DNA of 64,000 nucleotides from Bacteriovorax sp. BSW11_IV (GTDB lineage: Bacteria; Bdellovibrionota; Bacteriovoracia; Bacteriovoracales; Bacteriovoracaceae), in assembly GCF_000447755.1 (NCBI RefSeq), contig NZ_AUNE01000027.1, positions 1 through 64,000 on the forward strand. The letters run 5' to 3'. The notes under the pieces are model-generated. The model did no database searches and was not told where the DNA came from. It was given only the letters and a program-made list of their open reading frames with translations. A program made the position numbers and the translations under genes. This document shows positions 17,796 to 26,798 of this stretch, piece by piece (the first letter of the stretch is position 1; each line of letters starts with the position of its first letter).

Positions 17796-19457
17796 TTATT
17801 CAATAGAATCAACGGCCGGAACACAAGCGACACGTTTGTCAGAAGGCCTAATCCCTACAGGGATTCCTGAATTACCAACCTCATTTTGTAAATCATCGGC
17901 CGCACGTACAGTGTAGCGTTTTTGATAACCTTTTTGTGTAAAAGGGTCTAAGTCATTCGCTACAGGTGGCCAGTAGAAATAAGTTGTGTAGTCACGAACA
18001 GAAAGGGAAGTTGGTCTAATTTTTGAGCCATCTTGTTTTATATGAAACCAGATGGGTTTAATTTCACTTTCACGAACGAACATAACATCAGGAGTAACAG
18101 TCGTACTTGTTCCTTGTGAGTCTGTAAAAGTTTCGGTCGGTCCTACTGCGATATATAGGGCCTCAGTTGGTACACCTACAAGGTCTTTTAACACACTATA
18201 AAGTGGATCAGTACTATTGTAATCATCTGTTCCTGGGCATTTTCCAAATCCATATTTATCTACAAATGGCACCATGATATAGCCAAGATTTGGTTGAGCT
18301 CCGGCGATACCACTCACTTGAGGAACGTTAGACCATTGCAGTAATGAAAAGATATCTTGATCAAGCGTATCTCCACCATTTCTTCTGGCGTATTCTTCTT
18401 TAATAAGTGTATTGGCCTTTAATTGGTTATTTTCTAAATACATTCTTGGATCATTTAAATCCCATACGGCAAAGTGATTTGCTCTATATTCAAGACGAGG
18501 ATACTCCTCATTATCAACTCTTGTATTGTGTTCACGATAATTGAAGCAGACAATATTTTTTTCAGTGTCTGGCAGTGCTGGTGGTGCATTGTCTGGTCTG
18601 AAGTAAAAGTGACTTCGCGCCATATCGCTATAGATACTCACATTTGAACTGCTATCTGTTTCAATGAGAAAGCGCAAACACGTATATTGTGTGATCCCCT
18701 TAAAGCGAATGATTCCTGTGTCATCATCTTCGACCGGATTTTTCAAGAGCACTTGTAGGTAATCACTTTGTGCATTAGTTCCTGTTCTCGTTTCTTGGAT
18801 GTTAAGAACATAAGGCGTATCGAAAAGCAGCGTCGGCTCTAGAACGGCTTCAAATTTATTTGTTCCTGGAAATGTTGTGACGTTCACTTGCTCACCAGTT
18901 TTCGCTGTTAGAAAACATTGTGGAGTTGCTGGGTCTGGGTTTGAACCAGTTTGAATAGCATTTGTACACCAGCCATTGAGGTTTCCAAAAAGAGGTTGAT
19001 TTACAATTTCTGATCCGACTGTAACAGAACCATAGAGCTTAGCTTGAGTGTCTGTTTTGGTGGCACAAAATGCAGGACAGTTAGGCGATGTATTGAGTGT
19101 GACAGATTGTTTCGCTTTACATACGCAAAAATCTGAATTGATAAAAACAGAATCTTGCGGACGAATAATTTCATCACTATCTTTCAAACAAGCGCCTTTG
19201 GCACCAGAGAGAATTGTTTGTTGATCTTCTGTTAGACTTTCTGTGATATCAGCAATCTCACTTGCATCAGCAATATGAAATCCTTCAGTACAAGAAGAAA
19301 CACATTGTTCATTATCGATTTCGTAATAAAGTGACTCCCCACAAGAATCAACAAGATCTGATGCTCCAGAGATTACACGCTTAGAGCGTCCGGCCTCTTT
19401 TACGCAAGAACTAAGTAGGAGAGTAAATAGGACAATTAGTGTTAATTTTTCTTTCAT
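17796..19457 (-). CDS. Cysteine-rich lipoprotein of unknown function
   Basis: This 553-residue protein has a lipoprotein signal peptide with lipobox LSSC (Cys18). The first 190 residues are rich in cysteine (SCGESLYYEIDNEQCVSSC, FCVCKAKQ, NCPAFC, WCTNA, QCFLTA), suggesting a disulfide-stabilised outer-surface or periplasmic domain. The remaining part contains only a few cysteines and resembles an extended beta-rich domain. I do not recognise a family. It is convergent with the secF-linked gene (three bases between stops) and divergent from the HU-like gene. Long lipoproteins with N-terminal cysteine modules also occur at 0.95-6.2 and 21.7-23.8 kb, but the patterns differ and direct homology is not clear. 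Confidence 0.83.
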   Translation of the reverse strand: MKEKLTLIVLFTLLLSSCVKEAGRSKRVISGASDLVDSCGESLYYEIDNEQCVSSCTEGFHIADASEIADITESLTEDQQTILSGAKGACLKDSDEIIRPQDSVFINSDFCVCKAKQSVTLNTSPNCPAFCATKTDTQAKLYGSVTVGSEIVNQPLFGNLNGWCTNAIQTGSNPDPATPQCFLTAKTGEQVNVTTFPGTNKFEAVLEPTLLFDTPYVLNIQETRTGTNAQSDYLQVLLKNPVEDDDTGIIRFKGITQYTCLRFLIETDSSSNVSIYSDMARSHFYFRPDNAPPALPDTEKNIVCFNYREHNTRVDNEEYPRLEYRANHFAVWDLNDPRMYLENNQLKANTLIKEEYARRNGGDTLDQDIFSLLQWSNVPQVSGIAGAQPNLGYIMVPFVDKYGFGKCPGTDDYNSTDPLYSVLKDLVGVPTEALYIAVGPTETFTDSQGTSTTVTPDVMFVRESEIKPIWFHIKQDGSKIRPTSLSVRDYTTYFYWPPVANDLDPFTQKGYQKRYTVRAADDLQNEVGNSGIPVGIRPSDKRVACVPAVDSIE

Positions 19458-19760
19458 TCTAACTATCTTTTCGTCATCGCTTCTTTCACCTTTAACCTAT
19501 TTTAAGATACACAGAGCAATAAAGACGGCCATCTTTAAAAATTGAGTCATTTCCATAGCTTAAAAAACAACTTTGTTAAAAAAAGTTAGCACTAATGCCT
19601 TGAAAATTGGTCACAAGACTGACACCATAGTAATGTAAGTGCCTGAATTTCTAAAAAATAAGAAAACTCATTTAATCTTGTTAAGTAATTCTCGAAACTT
19701 ACCGATAGGTAAAAAAACGAAAGAAAAACAAATTCTCTATACGCATCTCGGAGGAAGATT
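19458..19760. other. Intergenic region between lipoprotein and HU-like gene
   Basis: This 303-base region must carry the two divergent promoters. It is AT-rich with several A-tracts, but I see no gene and no -35/-10 pair that I would defend. The last bases hold the strong ribosome site GGAGGA of the HU-like gene. Confidence 0.4.
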
Positions 19761-20066
19761 ATGACAAAAGCGGATTTAATTGCAGCAGTAGAAAAGCAGG
19801 CAAACCTGACTCACAAACAAGCTGAAACGATTGTAAACATTTGTTTCGACAGTATGATTAAGTCTCTTTATGACGATGAAAGAATTGAAATTCGCGGTTT
19901 CGGCTCTTTTGCTAACAGAAATTACAAAGCTTACGAAGGGAGAAATCCTAAGACTGGTAAGATTGTAAAAGTACCACCAAAGAAAGTTCCTTTCTTCAAA
20001 GTAGGAAAAGAATTGAAAGAAATGGTAGATGCAGGAAAAGATAAGTACGTAATTCGTGAAGCATAA
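19761..20066 (+). CDS. HU/IHF-family DNA-binding protein
   Basis: The 101-residue protein is a small nucleoid-associated protein that bends DNA as a dimer. It has the family pattern: N-terminal helices (TKADLIAAVEKQANLTHKQAETIVN), the turn IEIRGFGSFANR, and the beta-arm segment GRNPKTGKIVKVPPKKVPFFKVGKELKE. The sequence of the arm and the RGFGSF turn look closer to IHF than to HU, but without comparison I leave the subtype open. The start has an excellent ribosome site (GGAGGA). The gene is followed by its own terminator, so it is probably monocistronic. Confidence 0.97.
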   Translation: MTKADLIAAVEKQANLTHKQAETIVNICFDSMIKSLYDDERIEIRGFGSFANRNYKAYEGRNPKTGKIVKVPPKKVPFFKVGKELKEMVDAGKDKYVIREA

Positions 20067-20091
20067 TCAAAAGATCGTATTGTTAAATATA

Positions 20092-20118
20092 AAGGCCTCC
20101 TGATTGGGGGCCTTTTTT
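20092..20118 (+). terminator. Intrinsic terminator of the HU-like gene
   Basis: AAGGCCTCC (20092-20100) pairs with GGGGGCCTT (20106-20114; one G-T pair) across a five-base loop, followed by a T-run to 20118. It lies about 25 bases after the HU-like stop and strongly resembles the hairpin after secF. Confidence 0.87.
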
Positions 20119-20127
20119 ATTTCTAGG

Positions 20128-20156
20128 CAAAAAAAAAGCCCCGCAGTTTGCGAGGC
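20128..20156 (-). terminator. Intrinsic terminator of the tRNA-Cys gene
   Basis: On the minus strand GCCTCGCA pairs with TGCGGGGC (20138-20156; one T-G pair, three-base loop), followed by nine T residues (20129-20137 as A on the plus strand). It begins about 30 bases after the tRNA 3' end. Confidence 0.88.
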
Positions 20157-20184
20157 GAATATTTGAAAGGGATTGTGTTTTAAG

Positions 20185-20262
20185 TGGAGGTCAGAATCGG
20201 ATTCGAACCGATGATACAACAGTTTTGCAAACTGCGCCGTTTGACCGCTCCGGCATCTGACC
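20185..20262 (-). tRNA. tRNA-Cys (anticodon GCA)
   Basis: On the minus strand the acceptor stem GGTCAGA pairs perfectly with TCTGACC. The anticodon arm is GCAGT-TTGCAAA-ACTGT with anticodon GCA in the loop centre, and the T arm is ATCGG-TTCGAAT-CCGAT. The discriminator base is U and CCA is encoded at 20185-20187. A U discriminator is the hallmark of cysteine tRNAs. The variable loop is short, which excludes leucine and serine. The gene stands alone with its own terminator. Confidence 0.95.
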
Positions 20263-20355
20263 ACTTACTGTTTAAGTAGCTGTGATTGTGTATGAACGGT
20301 CCATAATTGTCAAACCTTATTTCTGATAAAATTCACCTCTAAACAATGCTTGGCA

Positions 20356-21459
20356 TTATTTGATCTTGTTCTCCAGTGGTTTGATCTCATAAATTCTGCC
20401 ACTATCTGTAGATATAAAAATATGGCCTTTACTATTGGCGCTCACATGGCGTATGCGCTCTTTAAGCTCACTCAGAAGCTCCTCTTCTTCGATAACTTTA
20501 TTTTCCTTGATTCGCACCCTTCGTAAATGTCGCGAGCTCAAATTGGCCAAGAAGAAGTCTGAGCGCCAATTTTCAAATGCACTCCCTTTATAAATTAAAA
20601 GGCCAGAAGGGGAGATTGAAGGTGTCCAATATTTTATAGGTTGCTCCATTCCTTCTTTATGTGTACTTCCAATTTTAGGACCCCAGTACTCACTGCCATA
20701 AGTGATAATGGGCCAGCCGTAGTTGGCCCCTTTTTTTATTAAATTGATTTCATCACCACCACGGGGACCAAACTCACTATTCCAAATATTGCCATCTTGG
20801 TCGATATCAATTCCTTGAGGGTTGCGGTGGCCTAAGCTCCAGACTTCTTTTGCAAAGGTCTTATCAGTTTCGTGAGGGTTGTCTGCTGGAATTGTTCCAT
20901 TGAGATTAAGTCTTATGATCTTTCCGTGATGTTTTGTTTTATCTTGGGATAAGTCGCGCAGTCCTCTTTCTCCAATGCCCATATAGATTTTGTCGTCTTT
21001 AAAAACTAGACGAGAACCAAAGTGGACAGTCTTGTCGCTATTAGCATTGCTGACAAACAACTCTGTGAATTCTTCGAGCTTATTATCTTTTAAATTTAAT
21101 TTGGCACGACCTAGTGCTGTGACAGCTCCGTCATTGATTGGTTTTGAGTAGGTGAGGTATATATATTTTTGACCTTGAATCTCTTTAACTTTGACATCAA
21201 GAAGTCCTCCTTGCCCTTTCGTGTAGACTCTTGGAGTGCCAGAAATTGGCATTTTGAGACCATTTTGAAGTTTGAAAAGATGACCACTTCTTAGTGTGAA
21301 TAGTATCGTTTCATTATCATAAAAATCAAGGCCCCAGATGACGTCGTCGGTATCAATAATTTTTTCAATTTGGAAGTTGTGATGCTGAGATGTCACCGTT
21401 TGGGCAAATATATTGGATGTGATTAATAGTAGTGAAAAAACGATTCCAAATTTTTTCAT
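20356..21459 (-). CDS. Exported soluble aldose dehydrogenase-like protein (PQQ-dependent, YliI family)
   Basis: This 367-residue protein has a signal peptide (KKFGIVFSLLLITSNIFAQ) and a six-bladed propeller of the glucose/sorbosone dehydrogenase family. These periplasmic enzymes oxidise aldose sugars with PQQ. Family motifs are GQGGLLDV, GIGERG, GKIIRLNLNGTIPADNP, WSLGHRNPQGID, NSEFGPRGGDEINLI and NYGWP. The HRNPQG and GPRGGDE segments hold residues that bind PQQ and calcium in the E. coli homologue YliI. Whether this organism makes or imports PQQ cannot be seen here. The start is supported by GGAG. Length and domain content are typical. Confidence 0.93.
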   Translation of the reverse strand: MKKFGIVFSLLLITSNIFAQTVTSQHHNFQIEKIIDTDDVIWGLDFYDNETILFTLRSGHLFKLQNGLKMPISGTPRVYTKGQGGLLDVKVKEIQGQKYIYLTYSKPINDGAVTALGRAKLNLKDNKLEEFTELFVSNANSDKTVHFGSRLVFKDDKIYMGIGERGLRDLSQDKTKHHGKIIRLNLNGTIPADNPHETDKTFAKEVWSLGHRNPQGIDIDQDGNIWNSEFGPRGGDEINLIKKGANYGWPIITYGSEYWGPKIGSTHKEGMEQPIKYWTPSISPSGLLIYKGSAFENWRSDFFLANLSSRHLRRVRIKENKVIEEEELLSELKERIRHVSANSKGHIFISTDSGRIYEIKPLENKIK

Positions 21460-21680
21460 CGAAACTCCGTGATTAAAAACTAATTTATTAAATTATAACA
21501 GGATGGACTGAAGAATCACCTCTTAAAATGGGCATTTGGAGTTAATGAATGTTGATAAATGAACTCTAACTGACTGTTTAGTAGAATTACTAAAAATTCA
21601 CTATAAATAATCCTTATAATAATAAAATATTTTTAGAATTAACCGATAAAGATACTAGGATTTTTAAAAGGTTGAATCAA

Positions 21681-23780
21681 ATGGCAAACAAACTCTTTTC
21701 AATGACAATGATAATTTTGATGAGTTTATTTTTCTTTTCCTGTAGTGCTAAGAAAAATAATTCAAATGCATCGTTCAAATTGTATTTGGGGGCGCAAGTT
21801 TTAAATAATTACTCCTTCACAACCTTAAGGGCAAATCCTGTTGGTGATGCTCTAGGTCCGGATGGTAAACCAATTCCACCTTTTGATATTTCATTATCTG
21901 ATACAGCTGATGGAATAGTTGAAATTCCAAATGGAATTTGGCACTTTCAAGTCGTCGCCTTTGATAATGTCAATCTTGCTATTGCTAGTGCTTTTTGTGG
22001 GGACTTCGGCCCAGTTGAATTAACAGGTGAAGATGCACAAGTTGAAATTGTCATTACTGGTGCAAACTGTAGTACACCTGAAAATAGCAACTATGTCACA
22101 CAAGTAAAGACTAATTATGCAAGTGCTGGAGGGCTCTATAACACTCCACCAGTGGCCACAGGTTTTGTACAGCCTAATATAAATGAAGATGATACTTTCA
22201 ATGTAACGCTATTATATTCTGATAACGAAAGTGATCAGGCCACAAGTTGTACGATTTCACAAATGTCGCTCGTATCCCTTGTGAATGCGTGTTCATGTTC
22301 GGCAGGGGTGTGTGGTGCAACTTTAAAAGGCAATCCAGATAGTTTTGGGGCAGCTTCTTTTTCTTACTCAGTAAATACAAATGGCCAAGTTTCAAATGAT
22401 TTCACAATCGTGTTTAATATTCTCGCTGTTGATGATGCTCCAGTTGCGCAAAGTTTAACTCTTGCAACCAATTTAATTGAAGATGCTGATCAGACTGTTA
22501 TTTTAAATTATACCGACATTGAAGGTGATCAAGCGACAGCTTGTACTATTTCAAATGAGGTCAATGTCCAAGTGACTACGAACTGTACTTGTACTAGTGG
22601 AACATGTGATGTTGGAATTCGATCTTTGCCAAATGCAAACGGACCTGGAAGCTTTGACTTCAACGTTGTGTCCAATTCATTAGTCTCAAATGTTGGAACC
22701 ATTAATTTCACTATTGATCCTGTAAACGATCCACCAGCGATTACAACTACTATTCCCACAGTTTCAGTGCCAGAGCACCAATCCTTTACTTTTAGCTTTC
22801 CCTATAATGACGTAGATGGCGATAGCGTAACTTGTTCAACAGTCGGAGTTTCTTTTCCAGTAACATGCACATGTTCAGTGGGCAATTGTGATGTTGTCAT
22901 AAATCCCGAAATAGGTGGCCAGCTTGGAACTCATAACTTGGGAATTGATGTCTCTGATGGACAGTACACCGCCTCAATGACAACAGTCGTTGATATTTTT
23001 TTACTGTGTCCAACTCATTATATAAAAGTTCCGGGAGTTGCTCCTGTTAATGATTTTTGCGTTATGAAATATGAGGCGAGCAATAATGGCTCAAACCAAC
23101 CTATATCTTCAGATGTGGCGGTGCCGTGGAGTGCTGTTTCCATGGATAATGCTAGTGCCTATTGTCGCAACGTCAATGAGCCAGGTTTTCAGTCTTCTCG
23201 TTTTGATCTTATCGCAAATGAAGAGTGGGTTGTAATTGCAAAAAATATTGAACTCCAACCATCTAATTGGTCTAATGGAGCGATCGGCTCACCAAATGCT
23301 CTTAATAGAGGATGGAGTTTAGCAACTAATACAAATTTTTCTTCTGATAAGAGCGTCAATTGTGTTTTCAATACTGGTGTAAATGCATGTGCAGTATCAG
23401 GTGATCACAATTATAAAAGAACTCATAACCTTTCAAACGGTGAAGTCATTTGGGACTTTGCGGGGAATCTTTCTGAGTGGGTTGACTTCACTTTGACAGA
23501 TTCGGTTTTAACAATGGGTCCAACAGATGTTAGTTCTGCAGGATATATGGAGCCAATCCCCACAGGAAGTTTAGTTTTAGAAGATATCGGTCAGACCAAT
23601 GGTTATGGTTTTAGTCAGGGGACTGGTAAGATTATTGGTGGACCGGTGGGCGCACTAACTCGTGGTGGTTTTTATAATGAAGATTTGAGTGCAGGGATAT
23701 TTAATATGAATATGCAAGCATCAAGTTCAGCATCAAGTGCAACAAAAAATGGCTTTCGCTGCGTTTATCGCACACAATAA
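21681..23780 (+). CDS. Lipoprotein with Ig-like repeats and FGE-sulfatase-like C-terminus
   Basis: This 699-residue lipoprotein has lipobox FFSC (Cys21). After an N-terminal unique domain (about 22-150) come at least three Ig/cadherin-like repeats. Each has a D-x-E/D-x-D turn and the cysteine signature CxC..C (ACSCSAGVC, CTCTSGTC, CTCSVGNC), linked by AVDDAPVAQ and PVNDPPAI. The last 240 residues match the formylglycine-generating-enzyme fold: a Cys-rich start (YIKVPGVAPVNDFCVMKYEAS), DFAGNLSEWVDF, RGGFYN and the terminal NGFRCVYR. It is a smaller relative of the protein at 953-6247 with the same order of parts. The ATG at 21681 follows AAAAGG; an upstream TTG at 21672 is less likely. Its role may be surface adhesion or recognition. 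Confidence 0.88.
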   Translation: MANKLFSMTMIILMSLFFFSCSAKKNNSNASFKLYLGAQVLNNYSFTTLRANPVGDALGPDGKPIPPFDISLSDTADGIVEIPNGIWHFQVVAFDNVNLAIASAFCGDFGPVELTGEDAQVEIVITGANCSTPENSNYVTQVKTNYASAGGLYNTPPVATGFVQPNINEDDTFNVTLLYSDNESDQATSCTISQMSLVSLVNACSCSAGVCGATLKGNPDSFGAASFSYSVNTNGQVSNDFTIVFNILAVDDAPVAQSLTLATNLIEDADQTVILNYTDIEGDQATACTISNEVNVQVTTNCTCTSGTCDVGIRSLPNANGPGSFDFNVVSNSLVSNVGTINFTIDPVNDPPAITTTIPTVSVPEHQSFTFSFPYNDVDGDSVTCSTVGVSFPVTCTCSVGNCDVVINPEIGGQLGTHNLGIDVSDGQYTASMTTVVDIFLLCPTHYIKVPGVAPVNDFCVMKYEASNNGSNQPISSDVAVPWSAVSMDNASAYCRNVNEPGFQSSRFDLIANEEWVVIAKNIELQPSNWSNGAIGSPNALNRGWSLATNTNFSSDKSVNCVFNTGVNACAVSGDHNYKRTHNLSNGEVIWDFAGNLSEWVDFTLTDSVLTMGPTDVSSAGYMEPIPTGSLVLEDIGQTNGYGFSQGTGKIIGGPVGALTRGGFYNEDLSAGIFNMNMQASSSASSATKNGFRCVYRTQ

Positions 23781-23787
23781 AAAATTA

Positions 23788-23819
23788 AAAAAAGAGGCCC
23801 TTACGATAGGGCCTTTTTA
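23788..23819. terminator. Bidirectional intrinsic terminator between lipoprotein and yqeY
   Basis: AGGCCC (23795-23800) pairs with GGGCCT (23809-23814) across an eight-base loop. T-runs follow on the plus strand (TTTTT) and on the minus strand (seven T). It serves the convergent genes ending at 23780 and 23801; the yqeY stop lies in the loop. Confidence 0.75.
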
Positions 23820-24220
23820 ATAAGATCTGTAGCTAGCTTTCCATCAAAACGACCTTTAATTTGTGGCGACAATTCTTTCATTATTACGCCTAGATTTGGG
23901 GCCGCATGATTTGCTTTAATATCATTGATAAGCGCTACAACTTCTTCTTCTGTAAGCGCCTTCGGTAAGTATTCGTCTAAGATTTTTACCTCAGCAAGGA
24001 CTTCGTTAAATTGGTCAGAACCCTCTGGAAACATAGAAAGAGACTCTTTAATTTTTTTTGCATAAGAGATAACAATATCCATCTCTTCAATTGGTTTATT
24101 TGAAGTATCATTTTCAATAAATAATTTTTTTAAATAGCGAAGCACGTTCAGTCTGATCTTATCTTTTGCTTTCATTGCAGTAATGATTTCTTGACTGATT
24201 TGATCTTTAAGTTGTCCCAT
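23801..24220 (-). CDS. yqeY: GatB/YqeY domain protein
   Basis: The 139-residue protein is a YqeY-type helical protein, related to the tail domain of GatB, the amidotransferase subunit that acts on misacylated tRNA. The family features are visible: MKAKDKIRLNVLRYLK, a long central helix, ILDEYLPKALTEEEV, and the ending LGVIMKELSPQIKGRFDGKLATDLIKKAL, where the last part binds tRNA in GatB. The precise role of free-standing YqeY is not known. The start has an AAGGATG ribosome site. It is a single gene between two exported-protein genes. Confidence 0.95.
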   Translation of the reverse strand: MGQLKDQISQEIITAMKAKDKIRLNVLRYLKKLFIENDTSNKPIEEMDIVISYAKKIKESLSMFPEGSDQFNEVLAEVKILDEYLPKALTEEEVVALINDIKANHAAPNLGVIMKELSPQIKGRFDGKLATDLIKKALS

Positions 24221-24308
24221 GACTATTCATCCTTGTTAATTTTTTCCTAAGTGTATCAGGATAATGAAAGCTAATAAAGTTTTCACATGAAAATACGATT
24301 AAAAAAGT

Positions 24309-25838
24309 ATGTTTAAGTTCGTTATTTTTACCCTCTTTCTTACTTCCTTGCCTCAATTGGCCCTTGCGCAATATGAGCGAGACGAATTAATTGGTCAGGA
24401 TTCAATATGTCTAAAGCTTGAGAACTACGAAGATGAGATGGGTCGAGAGTGTCTTATCACAAAAAAATCTATAACTGAAATTCATCGAAAAGACAGATTG
24501 TCTCGAGATCTTGATGAGCATTTGGCCCTAAGTGAAATCAAGAGAAATATTCAGTCCATGGCCGATGCTCAAATTTATAACTCAATCCAAGTTTTGGCCG
24601 CTCTCGGTGTAGAAAAAGAAGATTTAGGGCTTAGTCGAAAAAAAGACGAATTAGAAGTTAAAGGTTATCACTTTCCAAAATTTTCTCGAAAAAAAAATGC
24701 TGAACTTCAAAAACGTTATTTTCTTTCGGCCATACGTTACCATGAACAAAAAACTCTTCTTGCAAATTATCCACTAACAAATGACCAAAAGAATAATATC
24801 AAACATAAATTACGAATAATGGAGTTGCGCTATCCTTTAGTCACTAATCATAATTTCAAATTCTTTAAAGATTATGTGGTATCAAAATTTAAAATCACAG
24901 GTGGTTATAAAGTTGAAACGAAGGAAGAAGAGTATGTTCTAGATTCTTACTTATTAGGTGAAGTCCCTGAAAAACTTGATGAAGTATCGCAGTTGGGGTT
25001 TAAAGTAAAATCAAATGCTGGAAAAGTTCTAGAAGGTCTCGTAAGTGGAAAAAATGAAAAGCAAATGGATATCATCTATAAAGATCTTACTTCAGAACTT
25101 CAACAATCCCTAGCGATGCAACTCAGTCCACTGGAGAGTATTAACTCCTTCAACTCATGTCAGCTCTATAACGTTCATTCTCGAATAACTTTAGATGCGA
25201 TCAATTCTTCAGCAGATCCGGCAAAGCTTGTGAAAAGTTTTTGTAATTGCCAAAAAGAAAACTCACCTATAGATGAGGACATTGTAATGGGGCTAGAAAT
25301 GGCCTCTCTCGGTGGTTTAGGTCTGTGTATTACGCCAACAGGTGTAGGTCAAATTGTTGGCTGTCCTACCGCTTTTGTTGCTGGCCTTGGGGCAACTGGG
25401 GCAAGTACAATCAATTTTTTTTCCTATATGAGTAACTATTCAGACATCAGCAAGGCCCGTGGTGTAACTACAGTATTAGAAAGAGATTCCTTTTATCAAG
25501 ACGAGGTGAATCGACTTAGAGATAAAGAACTCGATTCACTTAGTAATATTGGTGTTTCTCGCTTGATTGGACTCGTAGGTCTAAAAGTTGGTCACATCGG
25601 AATGAAGGGGCTTCTAAGAGTTTATGAAAAGAGTAATATTTCAAAAACTTTAGCAAAGAAAAATCCGTTTCAAAAAGAGAGATTCAATTCGCAAGTAGAT
25701 AAATTAGATCCTAATATGCAAACAAAGATGTTTGTCATTTTAGATCGCCTAGATGAGAAAACAAGAAATTATTTTATTGAATCACCTGAGGTTCTTTTGC
25801 GTGAACTTAAAAAATCAGGAGGAAAATGTGCTCTATAA
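24309..25838 (+). CDS. Exported protein of unknown function
   Basis: This 509-residue protein has a signal peptide (FKFVIFTLFLTSLPQLALA, cleaved before QYERD). The mature part is largely helical with many charged residues. It contains one Gly-rich hydrophobic stretch (MASLGGLGLCITPTGVGQIVGCPTAFVAGLGATGASTI, about 337-375), which could insert into or lie on a membrane, and several cysteines (SICLKLENYEDEMGREC, NSCQLYN, SFCNCQKE). I do not recognise a family. It heads a run of three exported genes and overlaps the next by 11 bases, so they are probably co-expressed. Confidence 0.83.
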   Translation: MFKFVIFTLFLTSLPQLALAQYERDELIGQDSICLKLENYEDEMGRECLITKKSITEIHRKDRLSRDLDEHLALSEIKRNIQSMADAQIYNSIQVLAALGVEKEDLGLSRKKDELEVKGYHFPKFSRKKNAELQKRYFLSAIRYHEQKTLLANYPLTNDQKNNIKHKLRIMELRYPLVTNHNFKFFKDYVVSKFKITGGYKVETKEEEYVLDSYLLGEVPEKLDEVSQLGFKVKSNAGKVLEGLVSGKNEKQMDIIYKDLTSELQQSLAMQLSPLESINSFNSCQLYNVHSRITLDAINSSADPAKLVKSFCNCQKENSPIDEDIVMGLEMASLGGLGLCITPTGVGQIVGCPTAFVAGLGATGASTINFFSYMSNYSDISKARGVTTVLERDSFYQDEVNRLRDKELDSLSNIGVSRLIGLVGLKVGHIGMKGLLRVYEKSNISKTLAKKNPFQKERFNSQVDKLDPNMQTKMFVILDRLDEKTRNYFIESPEVLLRELKKSGGKCAL

Positions 25839-26706
25839 ATTATTTGTCTCGGCCTTTATTCTTGTATATTCGTTTTCTATATTAGCATCTGATCTTCTCG
25901 ATGAGATTATACGTCAAACTCAAGTCGAAGGAGTAAGTATTGAACAGCTTGAAACGCAAAAGAATGCCATAAAAGGAAATACACTTCTTGATATAATCAA
26001 TCGTACAAAAATTGATGAAGAAATCTCTCGCCAAAAACATATTAAAGCAAAGATTCTTTTAGAAGTGGCCATTAATAATACCGATATTTCTCAAATCAAT
26101 CCAGGTTCTTCCTTGGACCAAAATCGACTTAAAAAACGAACAACCGATTTAGGGAGTGAGCTTCTAAATAAATCAGTGGATGAAACTGTTGTTAAAAGTA
26201 ATCCGGCCCTGGCCTCAATAAATCATAAACCTAGTGGAAGGGCGTTGGTGCTTGGTCGTGATGTTGATATGGACAATCTTTACCATGCTCGTAATCCAAT
26301 GAAAAAAAGCGAGACAATAATTGTCGAAAAAACAACAGATCTAAGAGGACGCACGGTTTATAAATCTTTGGATGGCAAAGTTGTCGACTATACGCCCATG
26401 GGAAAAGTGTTTGCAAAAAATGACGTTATTTTTAAAGATGAATCAGGGAAATTGCAAAAAGGATATCCAAAGGCCATCTATTCAGATGGAACATTAGAAT
26501 TCAAGGATCAATATGGCCTCACTCAAAGACGTATCGCTGGGAGTTATCATTTAAGTGACGATATCGCATCGTTTGACGGAGATAAAATTAAAACTAATTC
26601 CCAAAAAAGTGTTTCTATTTATGATGATCTTGATTCTAATAACAACTTATCGTCTCGGGAAAAAAATGCTTTGAAATCTTTAAGACGTGTAATGTGTAAT
26701 CTCTAA
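25828..26706 (+). CDS. Exported protein of unknown function, GTG start
   Basis: This 292-residue protein is read from a GTG at 25828, chosen because AGGAGG (25817-25822) lies five bases before it and because it gives a good signal peptide (LYKLFVSAFILVYSFSILAS). The frame is open further upstream but without a ribosome site. The mature N-terminal part is helical and rich in Ile/Gln/Glu; the C-terminal half has short beta repeats (GKVVDYTPMGKVFAKND, GKLQKGYPKAIYSDGTLEFKDQYG) that look like WG/MORN-like hairpins, though this is a weak impression. It is in the same operon as the preceding gene (11-base overlap). Family unknown. Confidence 0.78.
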   Translation: MLYKLFVSAFILVYSFSILASDLLDEIIRQTQVEGVSIEQLETQKNAIKGNTLLDIINRTKIDEEISRQKHIKAKILLEVAINNTDISQINPGSSLDQNRLKKRTTDLGSELLNKSVDETVVKSNPALASINHKPSGRALVLGRDVDMDNLYHARNPMKKSETIIVEKTTDLRGRTVYKSLDGKVVDYTPMGKVFAKNDVIFKDESGKLQKGYPKAIYSDGTLEFKDQYGLTQRRIAGSYHLSDDIASFDGDKIKTNSQKSVSIYDDLDSNNNLSSREKNALKSLRRVMCNL

Positions 26707-26724
26707 AGACAGTCGTCTTATTCG

Positions 26725-26753
26725 TTGACACTTAGGCCTTCACCCAATATGTA
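26725..26753 (+). promoter_or_regulatory. Candidate promoter upstream of the 26.8 kb gene and lrgAB
   Basis: A perfect -35 TTGACA (26725-26730) is followed after 17 bases by TATGTA (26748-26753), a poor -10. It lies about 45 bases before the GTG at 26799, so it could drive that gene and lrgAB. Confidence 0.35.
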
Positions 26754-26798
26754 AAATTCGACCAAATGAGTGGTTTGCATTTTGCAAAAGGAATTGTT